DNA from: Chloroflexota bacterium
GTDB taxonomy: Bacteria; Chloroflexota; Anaerolineae; Anaerolineales; Villigracilaceae
Reading direction: 5' to 3'
Assembly (NCBI GenBank): GCA_016195815.1
Contig: JACPYX010000018.1
Coordinates: 62,001-126,000, forward strand
DNA: 64,000 nt
Positions within the stretch are counted from its first letter, which is position 1. Each line of letters opens with the position of its first letter. Below are positions 17,963-25,632 of the stretch, piece by piece. Both the position numbers and the translations under genes were made by a program. The notes under the pieces were generated by a model, which worked only from the letters and a program-made list of their open reading frames with translations, had not been told where the DNA came from and made no database searches.

Positions 17963-18040
17963 CTGGCGATCTGCGTCTGTTTCACTTGCAGACCCATAAC
18001 TTTGCGCCCCCACCTCACGATGGGTTTGCCCTTTCGATTG
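17952..18040 (-). ncRNA. Cyclic-di-GMP-I (GEMM-I) riboswitch aptamer
   Basis: Reading the minus strand, the leader contains the GEMM-I core in order. AAAGGGCAAACC is followed by a CATC/GGTG stem capped by the GNRA tetraloop GTGA, then GGCGCAAAG, a second stem starting TATGGGTCT with its return strand, and the closing GCCAGACTGCCGA. These match the family's GGGCAAACC, GACGCAAAG and GGGTTGCCGA blocks. Because the closing strand is shared with the terminator's 5' arm, ligand binding should prevent termination (an ON switch); that direction is inference. The regulated gene is the secreted subtilase. Confidence 0.88.
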
Positions 18041-18067
18041 ATGAAACAGCGGCCTAAATCCATAAAC

Positions 18068-18096
18068 ATAATAGCAAGTTTCCGACATGATTTCAA
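18068..18096 (-). promoter_or_regulatory. Sigma70 promoter of the riboswitch-subtilase transcript
   Basis: On the minus strand, TTGAAA (18096-18091) and TATTAT (18073-18068) are spaced by exactly 17 bases. This predicts a start near 18060 and a leader of about 217 nt that includes the whole aptamer. Confidence 0.75.
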
Positions 18097-18225
18097 TAGC
18101 TAACGAGGCAGGGCTTTTTCCCTGGAAGGGTATAATCCTGCTCGCGGACTGAAAGCTTCTTCCTGTGGTCGAATCGAAGCGATGATTTCAACGCGAATTT
18201 CGCGAATTTGCAAATCGAGCAATCT

Positions 18226-18885
18226 ATGATAAATGATTTCGAAGGCAAAGTAATCCTCATTACCGGTGCGGGAAAAGGCAAAGGCCGCGTCCTGGCCGAA
18301 GTCTTCGCGGCGCGCGGCGCTTTTGTGGCGGCCAACGATATTTCACCGATCAATCTCGATGAACTGGTCTCTCGAAGCAGGGGAAGGATCAAAGCCTATG
18401 TTGACGATGTGGCCAAGAAAGTTGCGGCGCAGGCCATCGTTAATCAGGTCGAAGATGATTTTGGCAGGATTGATATTTTGATCAATCATGCCGCCGTCGA
18501 GCCGCGCGTCGCGTTGCTCGATATGGACGAGTGGGACTGGCATCGTGTGCTGGATGTCAATCTCACCGGCGCGTTTTTAACGATGCAATCTGCCGGGCGC
18601 GTGATGCGCGAGAAAGGCCTGGGCGTAATCATCAATTTGATAACGGCGGCCGGTCCAGATTCCAAAAATGAAGCGGCGTATGCCGCCAGCGTCACTGGCC
18701 TCATCGGCCTTACGCGCCAGGCGTCGCTTGAATTATCCGAATACAATGTCCATGTTCACGCGCTGGGAGTGGGCATTGCCGAATTTCAGCGCGCTGATGC
18801 AGGCGTCCCGAAAAAATTTGTCGAGGCGGTCATGTATCTTTGCAAGTCTTCGTCGAACGGACAGATCGTCAATGTGGAGGAATAA
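18226..18885 (+). CDS. Short-chain dehydrogenase/reductase-like protein with altered active site
   Basis: 219 residues with an SDR Rossmann fold: nucleotide-binding TGAGKGKG at about residues 14-21, then NHAA in place of the usual NNAG. The catalytic block reads INLITAAG where the Ser should lie and YAASV where YxxxK is expected. Tyr is kept but Lys is Val and Ser is Thr. The C-terminal substrate loop is short. The protein may bind NAD(P) without classical oxidoreductase activity. The ATG at 18226 is preferred over an upstream TTG at 18208. The stop overlaps the DinB-like gene start by one base (TAATG), so they are translationally coupled. Confidence 0.8.
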   Translation: MINDFEGKVILITGAGKGKGRVLAEVFAARGAFVAANDISPINLDELVSRSRGRIKAYVDDVAKKVAAQAIVNQVEDDFGRIDILINHAAVEPRVALLDMDEWDWHRVLDVNLTGAFLTMQSAGRVMREKGLGVIINLITAAGPDSKNEAAYAASVTGLIGLTRQASLELSEYNVHVHALGVGIAEFQRADAGVPKKFVEAVMYLCKSSSNGQIVNVEE

Positions 18886-19352
18886 TGATGGAACTTACCG
18901 AGTACCGAATACAACTGATCATGAATCTGGAGACATCCGCACAAGATTTTCGGAATGTATGCCTGGCGGTCAGTGATCCTTATGCGCCTATTGAACAAGG
19001 CGGTTGGAATACGCACCAGTTGGCGGCGCATACCCGTGATGTGGATAAGTTGGTCTATGGGATGCGCGCCCGCCGTACATTGGAGGAAAACAATCCTCAG
19101 TTCGATAATTTCGATGGCGATGCTTACATGGCCGAACATTACGACTCTCGGGAAGATTTACGCTCAATGTTGGATGGGTTTGCAGCGAATGTCTCTTCTT
19201 TGGCGAATATTTTACGCGGCTTGCCGGCCCAAGCCTGGGCGCGTGAATCGCGTCACCTGATCCAGGGCACCGGCATGACTTTGCAAACCTGGGTCGAGCG
19301 TGATTTGGGTCATATTAAAGAACATTTGGAAAGTGTGAAGAAAGCGAAGTAA
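18885..19352 (+). CDS. DinB/YfiT-like four-helix protein
   Basis: 155-residue DinB-family (mycothiol/bacillithiol transferase-like) helical bundle. The three metal-ligand histidine positions are plausibly represented by NTHQLAAHTRDVD near residue 40 and LGHIKEHLES near the C-terminus. Start codons at 18885 and 18888 follow GGAGGAATA directly. Family members are metal-dependent thiol transferases or stress proteins; the role here is unknown. It is coupled to the degenerate SDR gene and ends at a strong bidirectional terminator. Confidence 0.75.
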   Translation: MMELTEYRIQLIMNLETSAQDFRNVCLAVSDPYAPIEQGGWNTHQLAAHTRDVDKLVYGMRARRTLEENNPQFDNFDGDAYMAEHYDSREDLRSMLDGFAANVSSLANILRGLPAQAWARESRHLIQGTGMTLQTWVERDLGHIKEHLESVKKAK

Positions 19353-19363
19353 TCATCAAATCA

Positions 19364-19406
19364 GGAAAAACCTCCGCAATATTGGATGGACTGCGGAGGT
19401 TTTTCC
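19364..19406. terminator. Bidirectional intrinsic terminator
   Basis: AAAAACCTCCGCA pairs with TGCGGAGGTTTTT around a 13-base loop. It is shared by the convergent DinB-like and PAP2 genes. Confidence 0.88.
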
Positions 19407-19417
19407 TTTTTCTTGTC

Positions 19418-19978
19418 TTACCAAAGTGGGAATTGAATGAACGATGCAAGCCAACTCAAGAATAGCGGATAAACTTCAAGAACAACCAGCCCCATGATCA
19501 GGCCGACCACAAGTCCGGCCGCGATATCGGATACATAATGGACTCCCATTGCGACGCGTGCCAGCGCTACGAGCGGCGCCCAAACCCATAACAGCAGCGC
19601 AACCCAGCCCGGACCCAGGCCGGCCGCGGCGACCGCGATCATAAACGCCCTCGCCGCGTGTCCCGACGGGAACGAATGCGGGTCGGTGTTCCGATAGATG
19701 TTTCCCCATTCGCCCTCGGGCCGTCTGCGCCGGATGATGAATTTGAGCGTCATCACCAGCGCGGCCAGAATGGAAATGCCTGCCAGTATGATGATGGCCC
19801 ATTGTTTCCAAAAAGAATCGCCGCGCCACCAAAGGATCAAAAGTCCGAGTCCCCAGAACCATGAGTCTCCAGAGTGGGCGAAGAAAATGGAAACGTTGCG
19901 CAGCGCGCCGGGTCTTTCGGCCACGCGCAGTTTGCTGGAAAGATTTGCGTCGAATTGCAGGATGGATTTGAAATTCAT
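19418..19978 (-). CDS. PAP2 superfamily phosphatase
   Basis: 186-residue integral membrane phosphatase of the phosphatidic acid phosphatase type 2 family, with about five or six helices. The tripartite active site is complete: KFIIRRRRP, then PSGHAAR and ARVAMGVHYVSD. Likely substrates are lipid phosphates such as phosphatidate or undecaprenyl diphosphate; the sequence does not decide. The ATG at 19978 has AGGTGA six bases upstream, better than the GTG at 19984. Monocistronic. Confidence 0.9.
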   Translation of the reverse strand: MNFKSILQFDANLSSKLRVAERPGALRNVSIFFAHSGDSWFWGLGLLILWWRGDSFWKQWAIIILAGISILAALVMTLKFIIRRRRPEGEWGNIYRNTDPHSFPSGHAARAFMIAVAAAGLGPGWVALLLWVWAPLVALARVAMGVHYVSDIAAGLVVGLIMGLVVLEVYPLFLSWLASFIQFPLW

Positions 19979-19987
19979 ATTCACCTG

Positions 19988-20025
19988 AAATAAAAAACAA
20001 GAGCGGACAATTGTCCGCTCTTGTT
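19988..20025 (-). terminator. Intrinsic terminator of the nucleotidyltransferase gene
   Basis: AACAAGAGCGGACAA pairs perfectly with TTGTCCGCTCTTGTT, followed on the minus strand by TTTTTTATTT. Confidence 0.88.
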
Positions 20026-20034
20026 AGCGGGGTT

Positions 20035-20919
20035 CTATTTCCTTTTGATTTTTCCGGCAGGCTTTGCCTTTGAGGCCGCCGCCGTTTTCGCTGGTTTTGA
20101 TTTTGTAACAGGTTTCCCGATTGCGGGCTTCAATACTTTTGCGGCCTTGCGGGCGCGCTTTTGCAGATCTGCGCGCATTAGTTCAAGCTGGTGCGGCTTG
20201 TCCACATCCATGCCGACCTCCGCAAACGGGCAGACGATGGCGCGGCCTTTCAAGCCCAGTTTATCAGCCACACGCTGGATAACATTTTCAATTGTCAATT
20301 GGCGGAAAATAAATTTGAAGATAATGTCCGGGCCGATTAAGGCGGCTTGCGCGGCGGGGTTCTTGCGGGCTTCGATCAGTTTGTTCCAGAATTCCGAATT
20401 CTGATTGACAATGGAGGCGCGCACAACGTTCATATCGCCGCCGCACACTTCCAGTTCCTTGAGAGGCGTGTAGGTGCGCTTCGAGCCGGGGAAGCGCGTT
20501 TCCATATCTTCGCGGCGGACTACATTATAGTAAAGATCGTCCTTCGTCTCAGCGCAGGTATTGACCACCCAGTCCACCATCTCTCCGGTGATGCTGGGAA
20601 TATCCGAAGAAACGAACAGCACATATTTGGCTTTGGGGTTAAGCTCCATCACCTTTGCGGTTCCGGCTTTCAGGTTCTCCAGCATCTTGCCCTGATTAGA
20701 CATGTATGTGAGCGGTTTTTTGCAGGTCAGGTTTAATTTGGCGGAGAGCCCAATCACCACCACACGCTCAATGGTTTTGGCTTCGCTTAATGCATCCAGT
20801 ACCCACTGGATCATTGGCTTGCCTGCGATGTCAATTAAGGCCTTCGATCCTCCTTTGGAATATTCGTAAAGTGGTTCATTCGGCTGTGGGATTCCACCTG
20901 CGGTGACAACTGCGTCCAT
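20035..20919 (-). CDS. Nucleotidyltransferase family protein with basic C-terminal tail
   Basis: 294-residue MobA/GlmU-like NTP transferase. The N-terminal AVVTAGGI replaces the classic LAGG, followed by SKALIDIAGKPMIQWVLDAL and the metal-binding FVSSDIPSI region. The middle (EVCGGDMNVVRAS) is conserved-looking but its substrate is unknown. The last 35 residues are Lys/Ala/Pro-rich (KPAKTAAASKAKPAGKIKRK), like a histone H1 tail and like the tail of the zinc-ribbon protein at 12796-13236. It lies 42 bp after the quinate-dehydrogenase-like gene on the same strand, so the fumarase-to-nucleotidyltransferase genes may form one operon. Confidence 0.8.
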   Translation of the reverse strand: MDAVVTAGGIPQPNEPLYEYSKGGSKALIDIAGKPMIQWVLDALSEAKTIERVVVIGLSAKLNLTCKKPLTYMSNQGKMLENLKAGTAKVMELNPKAKYVLFVSSDIPSITGEMVDWVVNTCAETKDDLYYNVVRREDMETRFPGSKRTYTPLKELEVCGGDMNVVRASIVNQNSEFWNKLIEARKNPAAQAALIGPDIIFKFIFRQLTIENVIQRVADKLGLKGRAIVCPFAEVGMDVDKPHQLELMRADLQKRARKAAKVLKPAIGKPVTKSKPAKTAAASKAKPAGKIKRK

Positions 20920-20961
20920 AAATTCTCCTTCGGTTCTGTAAATGTTTCAATGCAATTGCTA

Positions 20962-21867
20962 TTAATTTAATTCCTGAAGTTGCGGCTCGAAGCCAAGCTT
21001 ATCCAACAGCTCGGTCAGTTCAGGCCAGGTCAATGGGCGGCCTTTGCCGGAGACAGCTACCAGCGCGGCTTCCATCATGTTTGTGCCGAAAGAACGGCCG
21101 TCTATGACCGGTGTGGTGGTGACAAGATATTTCACCCCGCACTTCTTGAAAAGCGCCACGTCTTCGGGCGTGGTGGTATTGGTCACGACCACTTTGCCCT
21201 GCATATCGTCCGGCATGTTGCGTTTGATGTAGAGACAGTCGCCAGCCACAACCGTTGCCCACTTGTACCATTTCTCCCATTTGGGAGTCCGCACTTCCTG
21301 TTTCTCGCCCGTTGGATAAAGCCATTCAAATGGAAAACGGGTAACGATTGGGATCATAATGGCGGCCAGCGTTTTCAACCCGCCGATACTGCGGATGGGG
21401 ATCGGCACATCCAGCGCGAACATCATGTCGCAGAAGACGGTTCCGTATCCGGCCTCGACGAAGGATTTGGAGAGGCCCCAGCGGTCCACGCCCACAGTGA
21501 CCATGACTTTGCGTCCGCGCGAGTTGATGTAATCGCCGATCTTTTTATCGAGGAAGGCCGGCGCTTTATTCTCAAGCGTGTTCTTCAAGCCGCCGCCGTC
21601 CACAAGGGGAGTATTTTTTACAAAGCGAACAATTTTTTGCACAGAATGGAACGGATAAAATTTCCCCTCGATGATTGCGCCCAAGTCGGCGCCGCCGACG
21701 CCGAAGGCGTCCACTTTGCCGTCCAGTTCCTTGTATTTTTGGGCGGCGGCTTCCATATCACCGTCGGTGCCGATGCGTTCGATGCTGACCTTTTCGCCGA
21801 GCAGTGTCACCTCTACGGCCTTGTCGCGCTTCGATGAACCAATACTAATGCTTACTGCGCGTTTCAT
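20962..21867 (-). CDS. Conserved protein of the type annotated as quinate 5-dehydrogenase
   Basis: 301 residues. I recognise the protein type (MKRAVSISIGSSKRDK start, VDAFGVGGADLG, VTVGVDRWGLSKSF) as one usually annotated quinate 5-dehydrogenase in Chloroflexota, but that functional name is weakly founded. A Rossmann-like region, VMVTVGVDRWGLSKSFVEAG, lies at about residues 115-140, and GKVVVTNTTTPEDVALFKKCGV suggests a second nucleotide-like domain. No shikimate-pathway genes are nearby. It is located between fumarase and a nucleotidyltransferase, all on the minus strand. Confidence 0.55.
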   Translation of the reverse strand: MKRAVSISIGSSKRDKAVEVTLLGEKVSIERIGTDGDMEAAAQKYKELDGKVDAFGVGGADLGAIIEGKFYPFHSVQKIVRFVKNTPLVDGGGLKNTLENKAPAFLDKKIGDYINSRGRKVMVTVGVDRWGLSKSFVEAGYGTVFCDMMFALDVPIPIRSIGGLKTLAAIMIPIVTRFPFEWLYPTGEKQEVRTPKWEKWYKWATVVAGDCLYIKRNMPDDMQGKVVVTNTTTPEDVALFKKCGVKYLVTTTPVIDGRSFGTNMMEAALVAVSGKGRPLTWPELTELLDKLGFEPQLQELN

Positions 21868-21993
21868 TAAGTCTTCCTCCTTGCGAATGGGTTGGAGCGA
21901 GTATACACCGAAGTCAAAGGCGTGAGAATGACCCTTCGACAGGCCCAGGTTTGGGGGTCGGTTGGAAGCGTGAAGTAAAAAGCCGGGCCTTTG

Positions 21994-22620
21994 CTAATAC
22001 GGCCTCGCCAGCAGATCGTCCAGCACTTTCTTCGAACTCTCATCAATCACCGCGTGCTGACTGCCTCCGTGCGAATCCATCGTGACCACGACCGGAAAAT
22101 CATTTACTTCGATCACCCACAGCGCTTCCGGCACGCCGAATTCCATTTTGTAAACACCCAGCACTTTCGTCACGCGTTGAGCGATGAACGAAGCCGCGCC
22201 GCCGATGGCGTGCAAGTAAACGCCCGGCGTTTCCTCGCATCCCTTCAATGTCTTCGGCCCCATGCCGCCTTTGCCGATCACGCCTTTGACGTTGAAGTGT
22301 TTCATCACATCGGCTTGATACGGCTCCTCGCGAATGGAGGTGGTCGGGCCGGCCGCGACGAATTTGTATTCCTTCGTGTCCAGCCCCGAAACGACCGGCC
22401 CGCAGTGATAGATCGCCGAGCCGTTCAATAATTTCTTCAATTCATCATACACTTTCAAATCATCGCCCTGCGGCTGGCGTGTTTTCTTTATGAAGGTTTC
22501 GATCAGCCATTTGTGCGCCGCGTCGCGCCCGGTGACCATCACGCCGCTCAACGTCACCGGCTCACCGACTTCCAGACTGCGGATCACATCATCGCTGATG
22601 GGTAATTTAATTTCGTGCAT
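21994..22620 (-). CDS. Class I fumarate hydratase, beta (C-terminal) subunit
   Basis: 208 residues covering the C-terminal domain of iron-sulfur class I fumarases (FumA-C/TtdB-like). The typical run VTLSGVMVTGRDAAHKWL opens the protein, with SAIYHCGPV, AAGPTTSIREEPYQ and GKGGMG downstream. It works with the adjacent alpha subunit to hydrate fumarate to malate in the TCA cycle. L-tartrate dehydratase is the main alternative for two-subunit members. It starts 51 bp after the alpha-subunit stop. Confidence 0.9.
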   Translation of the reverse strand: MHEIKLPISDDVIRSLEVGEPVTLSGVMVTGRDAAHKWLIETFIKKTRQPQGDDLKVYDELKKLLNGSAIYHCGPVVSGLDTKEYKFVAAGPTTSIREEPYQADVMKHFNVKGVIGKGGMGPKTLKGCEETPGVYLHAIGGAASFIAQRVTKVLGVYKMEFGVPEALWVIEVNDFPVVVTMDSHGGSQHAVIDESSKKVLDDLLARPY

Positions 22621-22671
22621 GGTTTCCTCCGAAAACGATCGTGGACAATGGGTGATTGACCATGTCCATCA

Positions 22672-23550
22672 TCATTCGTAAATTACTTCCTCGCCCTTCA
22701 CCGTCATCCTGCGGCGGCGATAGGCCCAGCACATGTACGAGACCGAAACATAATATGAGGCGGGCAAACGATGCAGGCCAATGATCTTGGTATCCAGCAC
22801 GGTCGTCTTGCCGCCGAAGCCCATCGGGCCGATGCCCAGCTCGTTGGCTTCGCTCGTCAGGCGCTCTTCCAGTGCGGCCAGTTTTGTATCTTCGTTTCGC
22901 GCGCCCATTTCGCTGAACAACACTTCTTTTGATTTTGCGTATGATGCACCGCGGTCGCCGCCGATTGCGACTCCCAGAATGCCCGGCGCGCAACCCTGAC
23001 CTTGCGCCTTTTGCACCGCGTCCAAAACAACTTTTCGCACCCCGGCCAGGTCGCGCCCCGCGCCGAGCGTGTTATCGGGCATTGAGTATTGCCGCCCGAC
23101 GTTTTCGCATCCGCCGCCCTTGAGCATCAACTCGACGACCAGCGGCTGGTCGGAATCTACTTCATCAAAGTGGATGGACGGGAAATCTTCGCCGCCCAGA
23201 TTGTTGCCGGTATTTTTATCGTAGACGGCATCCACCGCGTTCGGCCGCATGTAGGACCGTTTGGTGGCTTCCGCCAGCGCGGACCGAATCTGCTCCTTGA
23301 GTTTTCGCGTGGACCAACCTTCGGGATAGTGGACGTAAAAAATCGGCGTGCCGGTGTCCTGGCAGATAGGCGTGGAATTGGCGCGCGATAATTCCACGTT
23401 CTTCAAAATCGTTTCCAACGCGCCGCGCGCCGCCGAGCCAGGCTCTTCTTTTTCAATCGACTCACGCAAACGCTTCTCCACATCCGGCGGCAGGCTGCTG
23501 GACGTGCGGCGGATAAGTTCGAGGATTTTTTCAGTTAGATCAGGTTGCAT
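22672..23550 (-). CDS. Class I fumarate hydratase, alpha (N-terminal) subunit
   Basis: 292 residues carrying the [4Fe-4S] half of class I fumarase. Cluster cysteines are in STPICQDTGTP, GGGCENVG and GCAPGILGVAIGGDRG. It pairs with the beta subunit 51 bp downstream to form the TCA-cycle fumarase; the oxygen-sensitive cluster fits an anaerobic or facultative lifestyle. It is divergent from the LuxR-type regulator. Tartrate dehydratase alpha is the alternative reading. Confidence 0.9.
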   Translation of the reverse strand: MQPDLTEKILELIRRTSSSLPPDVEKRLRESIEKEEPGSAARGALETILKNVELSRANSTPICQDTGTPIFYVHYPEGWSTRKLKEQIRSALAEATKRSYMRPNAVDAVYDKNTGNNLGGEDFPSIHFDEVDSDQPLVVELMLKGGGCENVGRQYSMPDNTLGAGRDLAGVRKVVLDAVQKAQGQGCAPGILGVAIGGDRGASYAKSKEVLFSEMGARNEDTKLAALEERLTSEANELGIGPMGFGGKTTVLDTKIIGLHRLPASYYVSVSYMCWAYRRRRMTVKGEEVIYE

Positions 23551-23709
23551 GGTGCCTCCATAACAGCGTTTATGATAATCCCAAACTTGAAAAATGCCAT
23601 TAAGAAATTCCGGCCTACGGTTCGCCCGCGATTCCCCTACGGCAGTAAATTTTCTTGGCCTCCAAAAATAACTGTGTTAGCATACCACTATGAGCAAGGA
23701 GGAATCAAA

Positions 23710-24375
23710 ATGCCGATCTCTCCTCAAAAACCCATCACTATACTTTTGGTTAACGATCATTCTGTATTTTGCACGGGAATTCTCGCTGTGCTTGCCCGGG
23801 CAGGCGATATGACAGTTGTCGGCGAGGCGCAAGATGGCTTCGAGACGCAAAAGCTGGCTGCGAAGCTTCGTCCGCAAATCCTGTTGCTTGGGATGGAAAC
23901 GCCGGGGCCACACCCTATTGAACTCCAGGAATGGGTGCGTAAACATTCTCCCAAAACCATTACACTGGTGTTGAGTGCCTATGATCGCGATGATTCTCTG
24001 GCGGCGATGATGGAAGCCGGTGTCGCGGGCTACTTGTGCGAAAACGAACCTCCCGAACAACTGGTGAATGCAATCCGGCGCGCGGCGCAGGGCGAAATCC
24101 TTTTCGATCAGGCTCAATTGGCAAGGGCGAGGCAATGGCAGGAAGAAGTAGAGAGCAGGCTAAAGCAATTGAGCCACCGCGAGCGTCAGATTCTTGGATT
24201 GCTTGGCAAAGGATACGATAACAAGATGATTGCAGGCGAATTGGCAATCGCTATCAAGACAGTCATGTATCACATCACGAACTTGTTGAGAAAACTGGGA
24301 CTCAAGAATCGCCAGGAAGCCGCCCTTTGGGTCTTGAAACATTTGTCTGACGACCTCGATAAATACCCAGGGTAA
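23710..24375 (+). CDS. NarL/LuxR-type response regulator lacking the phosphoacceptor aspartate
   Basis: 221 residues. The N-terminal receiver-like domain (about 8-125) starts ILLVNDHSVF, so the acidic pocket is ND. At the phosphorylation site LLLGMETPGP shows Gly where Asp is expected, so the domain is probably not phosphorylated. The C-terminal LuxR HTH (about 150-215) reads LSHRERQILGLLGKGYDNKMIAGELAIAIKTV and is intact. The ATG follows AAGGAGGAATCAAA. The last 80 codons plus 55 bp of 3' flank lie within the 299-bp direct repeat whose second copy starts at 26755. It may regulate the exported-protein genes that follow. Confidence 0.85.
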   Translation: MPISPQKPITILLVNDHSVFCTGILAVLARAGDMTVVGEAQDGFETQKLAAKLRPQILLLGMETPGPHPIELQEWVRKHSPKTITLVLSAYDRDDSLAAMMEAGVAGYLCENEPPEQLVNAIRRAAQGEILFDQAQLARARQWQEEVESRLKQLSHRERQILGLLGKGYDNKMIAGELAIAIKTVMYHITNLLRKLGLKNRQEAALWVLKHLSDDLDKYPG

Positions 24376-24430
24376 TACCTCGATATTTCCCCAGTGTCAA
24401 AAGAAGGAAACGGGCATAGGATTCTCCTTG
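24132..24430 (+). repeat. 299-bp direct repeat, copy 1 (LuxR HTH end plus 3' flank)
   Basis: The segment from GCAATGGCAGGAAG to ATTCTCCTTG recurs at 26755-27053 with only scattered substitutions and the same length. It spans the HTH-coding end of the regulator and its downstream sequence. Confidence 0.88.
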
Positions 24431-24486
24431 TAATGTACGCCTCTTTCTAAAAAATGCTGTTGGCCAACCCAAAAGGAGAAACTCAT

Positions 24487-25509
24487 ATGAATAAGCAAAC
24501 CGCCTATACCCAAAAATTGGTGTCCATATTGGCAATAGCTCTGTTGCTATCAGCCACTTTTGCCAATGTAGTCTATGCCGATGATAAAACGCCGCCTCAG
24601 TCGACGCCGGCCCCTGGAACCATTGAGGCAGTTAAGGCCTTCGTCGGAAACAATGTTGCGATAACGTATTACGGAAAGGGCATTTCGTCTTATGCTCCGG
24701 CAATTGCCACAGACGTATATTACGTGGGGACAGACCAGTACGAGGTTGGCATAAGCCCTGTTCGGGTCATCCAATTTGGCCCTAGGCCCTTATTGACCAC
24801 TGAACAACCAAGAGAATACGATACGACTGATCGCTACACATCAGGCGAACTCGAGGCGATGGCAATCTCGTTTATCTCAACACATGCTCCGGGTGTTGAC
24901 ATAAAGGCTCTTATTCCAGCATATGGCAACAAGGAAGAGGTGAACTACTTTTTCCGATGGGAAGATGTCTCAGGGAAGACCCTGGTAGGGATGCGCCCAT
25001 TTATCCAAGTAGGATTTTCACGAGGAGGTGACTTATTGAGCTATACTAACACACTTGGATTACCAGCCCTAGCACCAACCATTACTGGTGATATCGTATA
25101 TTCAAATGGCGGCAATTATTGGCGCCAATATGGGCCGTCCCAATATTGGTATTATGTAAACGGTCAAGGCTGGTGCGGCAAGTATTCCACGTGTACCCCA
25201 GCTTATATGCAATACACATGGGCAGGGAGCACTAAAAGTAACTATGCAAGATGGGATAATATCGATTATGCCCAGTACGCAACTCTAAAGGCTTTTATAC
25301 CCATAGTTAATTCAACCAGCACCCGTGCGCCATACTATGTGCGTGCAAATGGTACGACTTACGGGCCTTACCTCTTAAATCAATTCAATTATAATGATCA
25401 ATGGGTCCCCATTGTTACCCTCAATAACATTCAATGGGTTGAACTCGATGATAATACAGGTGAAACCAATAAACAGATCGGTTTCGACGAAATAGATTTG
25501 ATATATTGA
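24487..25509 (+). CDS. Exported protein of unknown function, tyrosine-rich C-terminus
   Basis: 340 residues. A Sec signal peptide of about 30 residues ends in NVVYADD. The middle region is unremarkable (VDIKALIPAYGNKEEVNYFFRWEDVSGK). The C-terminal 120 residues are rich in Tyr, Trp and Asn; ANGTTYGPYLLNQFNYNDQWVPI resembles the golvesin/XLY carbohydrate-binding-like fold, but that is a weak resemblance. The ATG at 24487 follows AAAAGGAGAAACTCAT. Codon use looks more AT-rich than in neighbouring core genes. It is the first of three exported proteins bracketed by the regulator repeat. Confidence 0.65.
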   Translation: MNKQTAYTQKLVSILAIALLLSATFANVVYADDKTPPQSTPAPGTIEAVKAFVGNNVAITYYGKGISSYAPAIATDVYYVGTDQYEVGISPVRVIQFGPRPLLTTEQPREYDTTDRYTSGELEAMAISFISTHAPGVDIKALIPAYGNKEEVNYFFRWEDVSGKTLVGMRPFIQVGFSRGGDLLSYTNTLGLPALAPTITGDIVYSNGGNYWRQYGPSQYWYYVNGQGWCGKYSTCTPAYMQYTWAGSTKSNYARWDNIDYAQYATLKAFIPIVNSTSTRAPYYVRANGTTYGPYLLNQFNYNDQWVPIVTLNNIQWVELDDNTGETNKQIGFDEIDLIY

Positions 25510-25528
25510 TGTATCCTCAGTAAACCTG

Positions 25529-25571
25529 CCTGCTGAGAGGCGAAAGAATAGGAATAGAACCTCTCAGCAGG
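25529..25571 (+). terminator. Strong inverted repeat after the first exported-protein gene
   Basis: CCTGCTGAGAGG pairs perfectly with CCTCTCAGCAGG around a 19-base loop. The downstream flank (AACAATTTCTTTT) is only moderately T-rich, so termination is probable rather than certain. Confidence 0.6.
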
Positions 25572-25632
25572 GAACAATTTCTTTTGCAAAGCCTGCAAGA
25601 GTATAATGGTTTTCTCAGGAAAGGAGTCTTTC

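Noticed and set aside
20980-21837. 285-codon plus-strand frame opposite the quinate-dehydrogenase-like gene
   Set aside because: The composition is that of an antisense shadow, and the minus-strand frame matches a known protein type.
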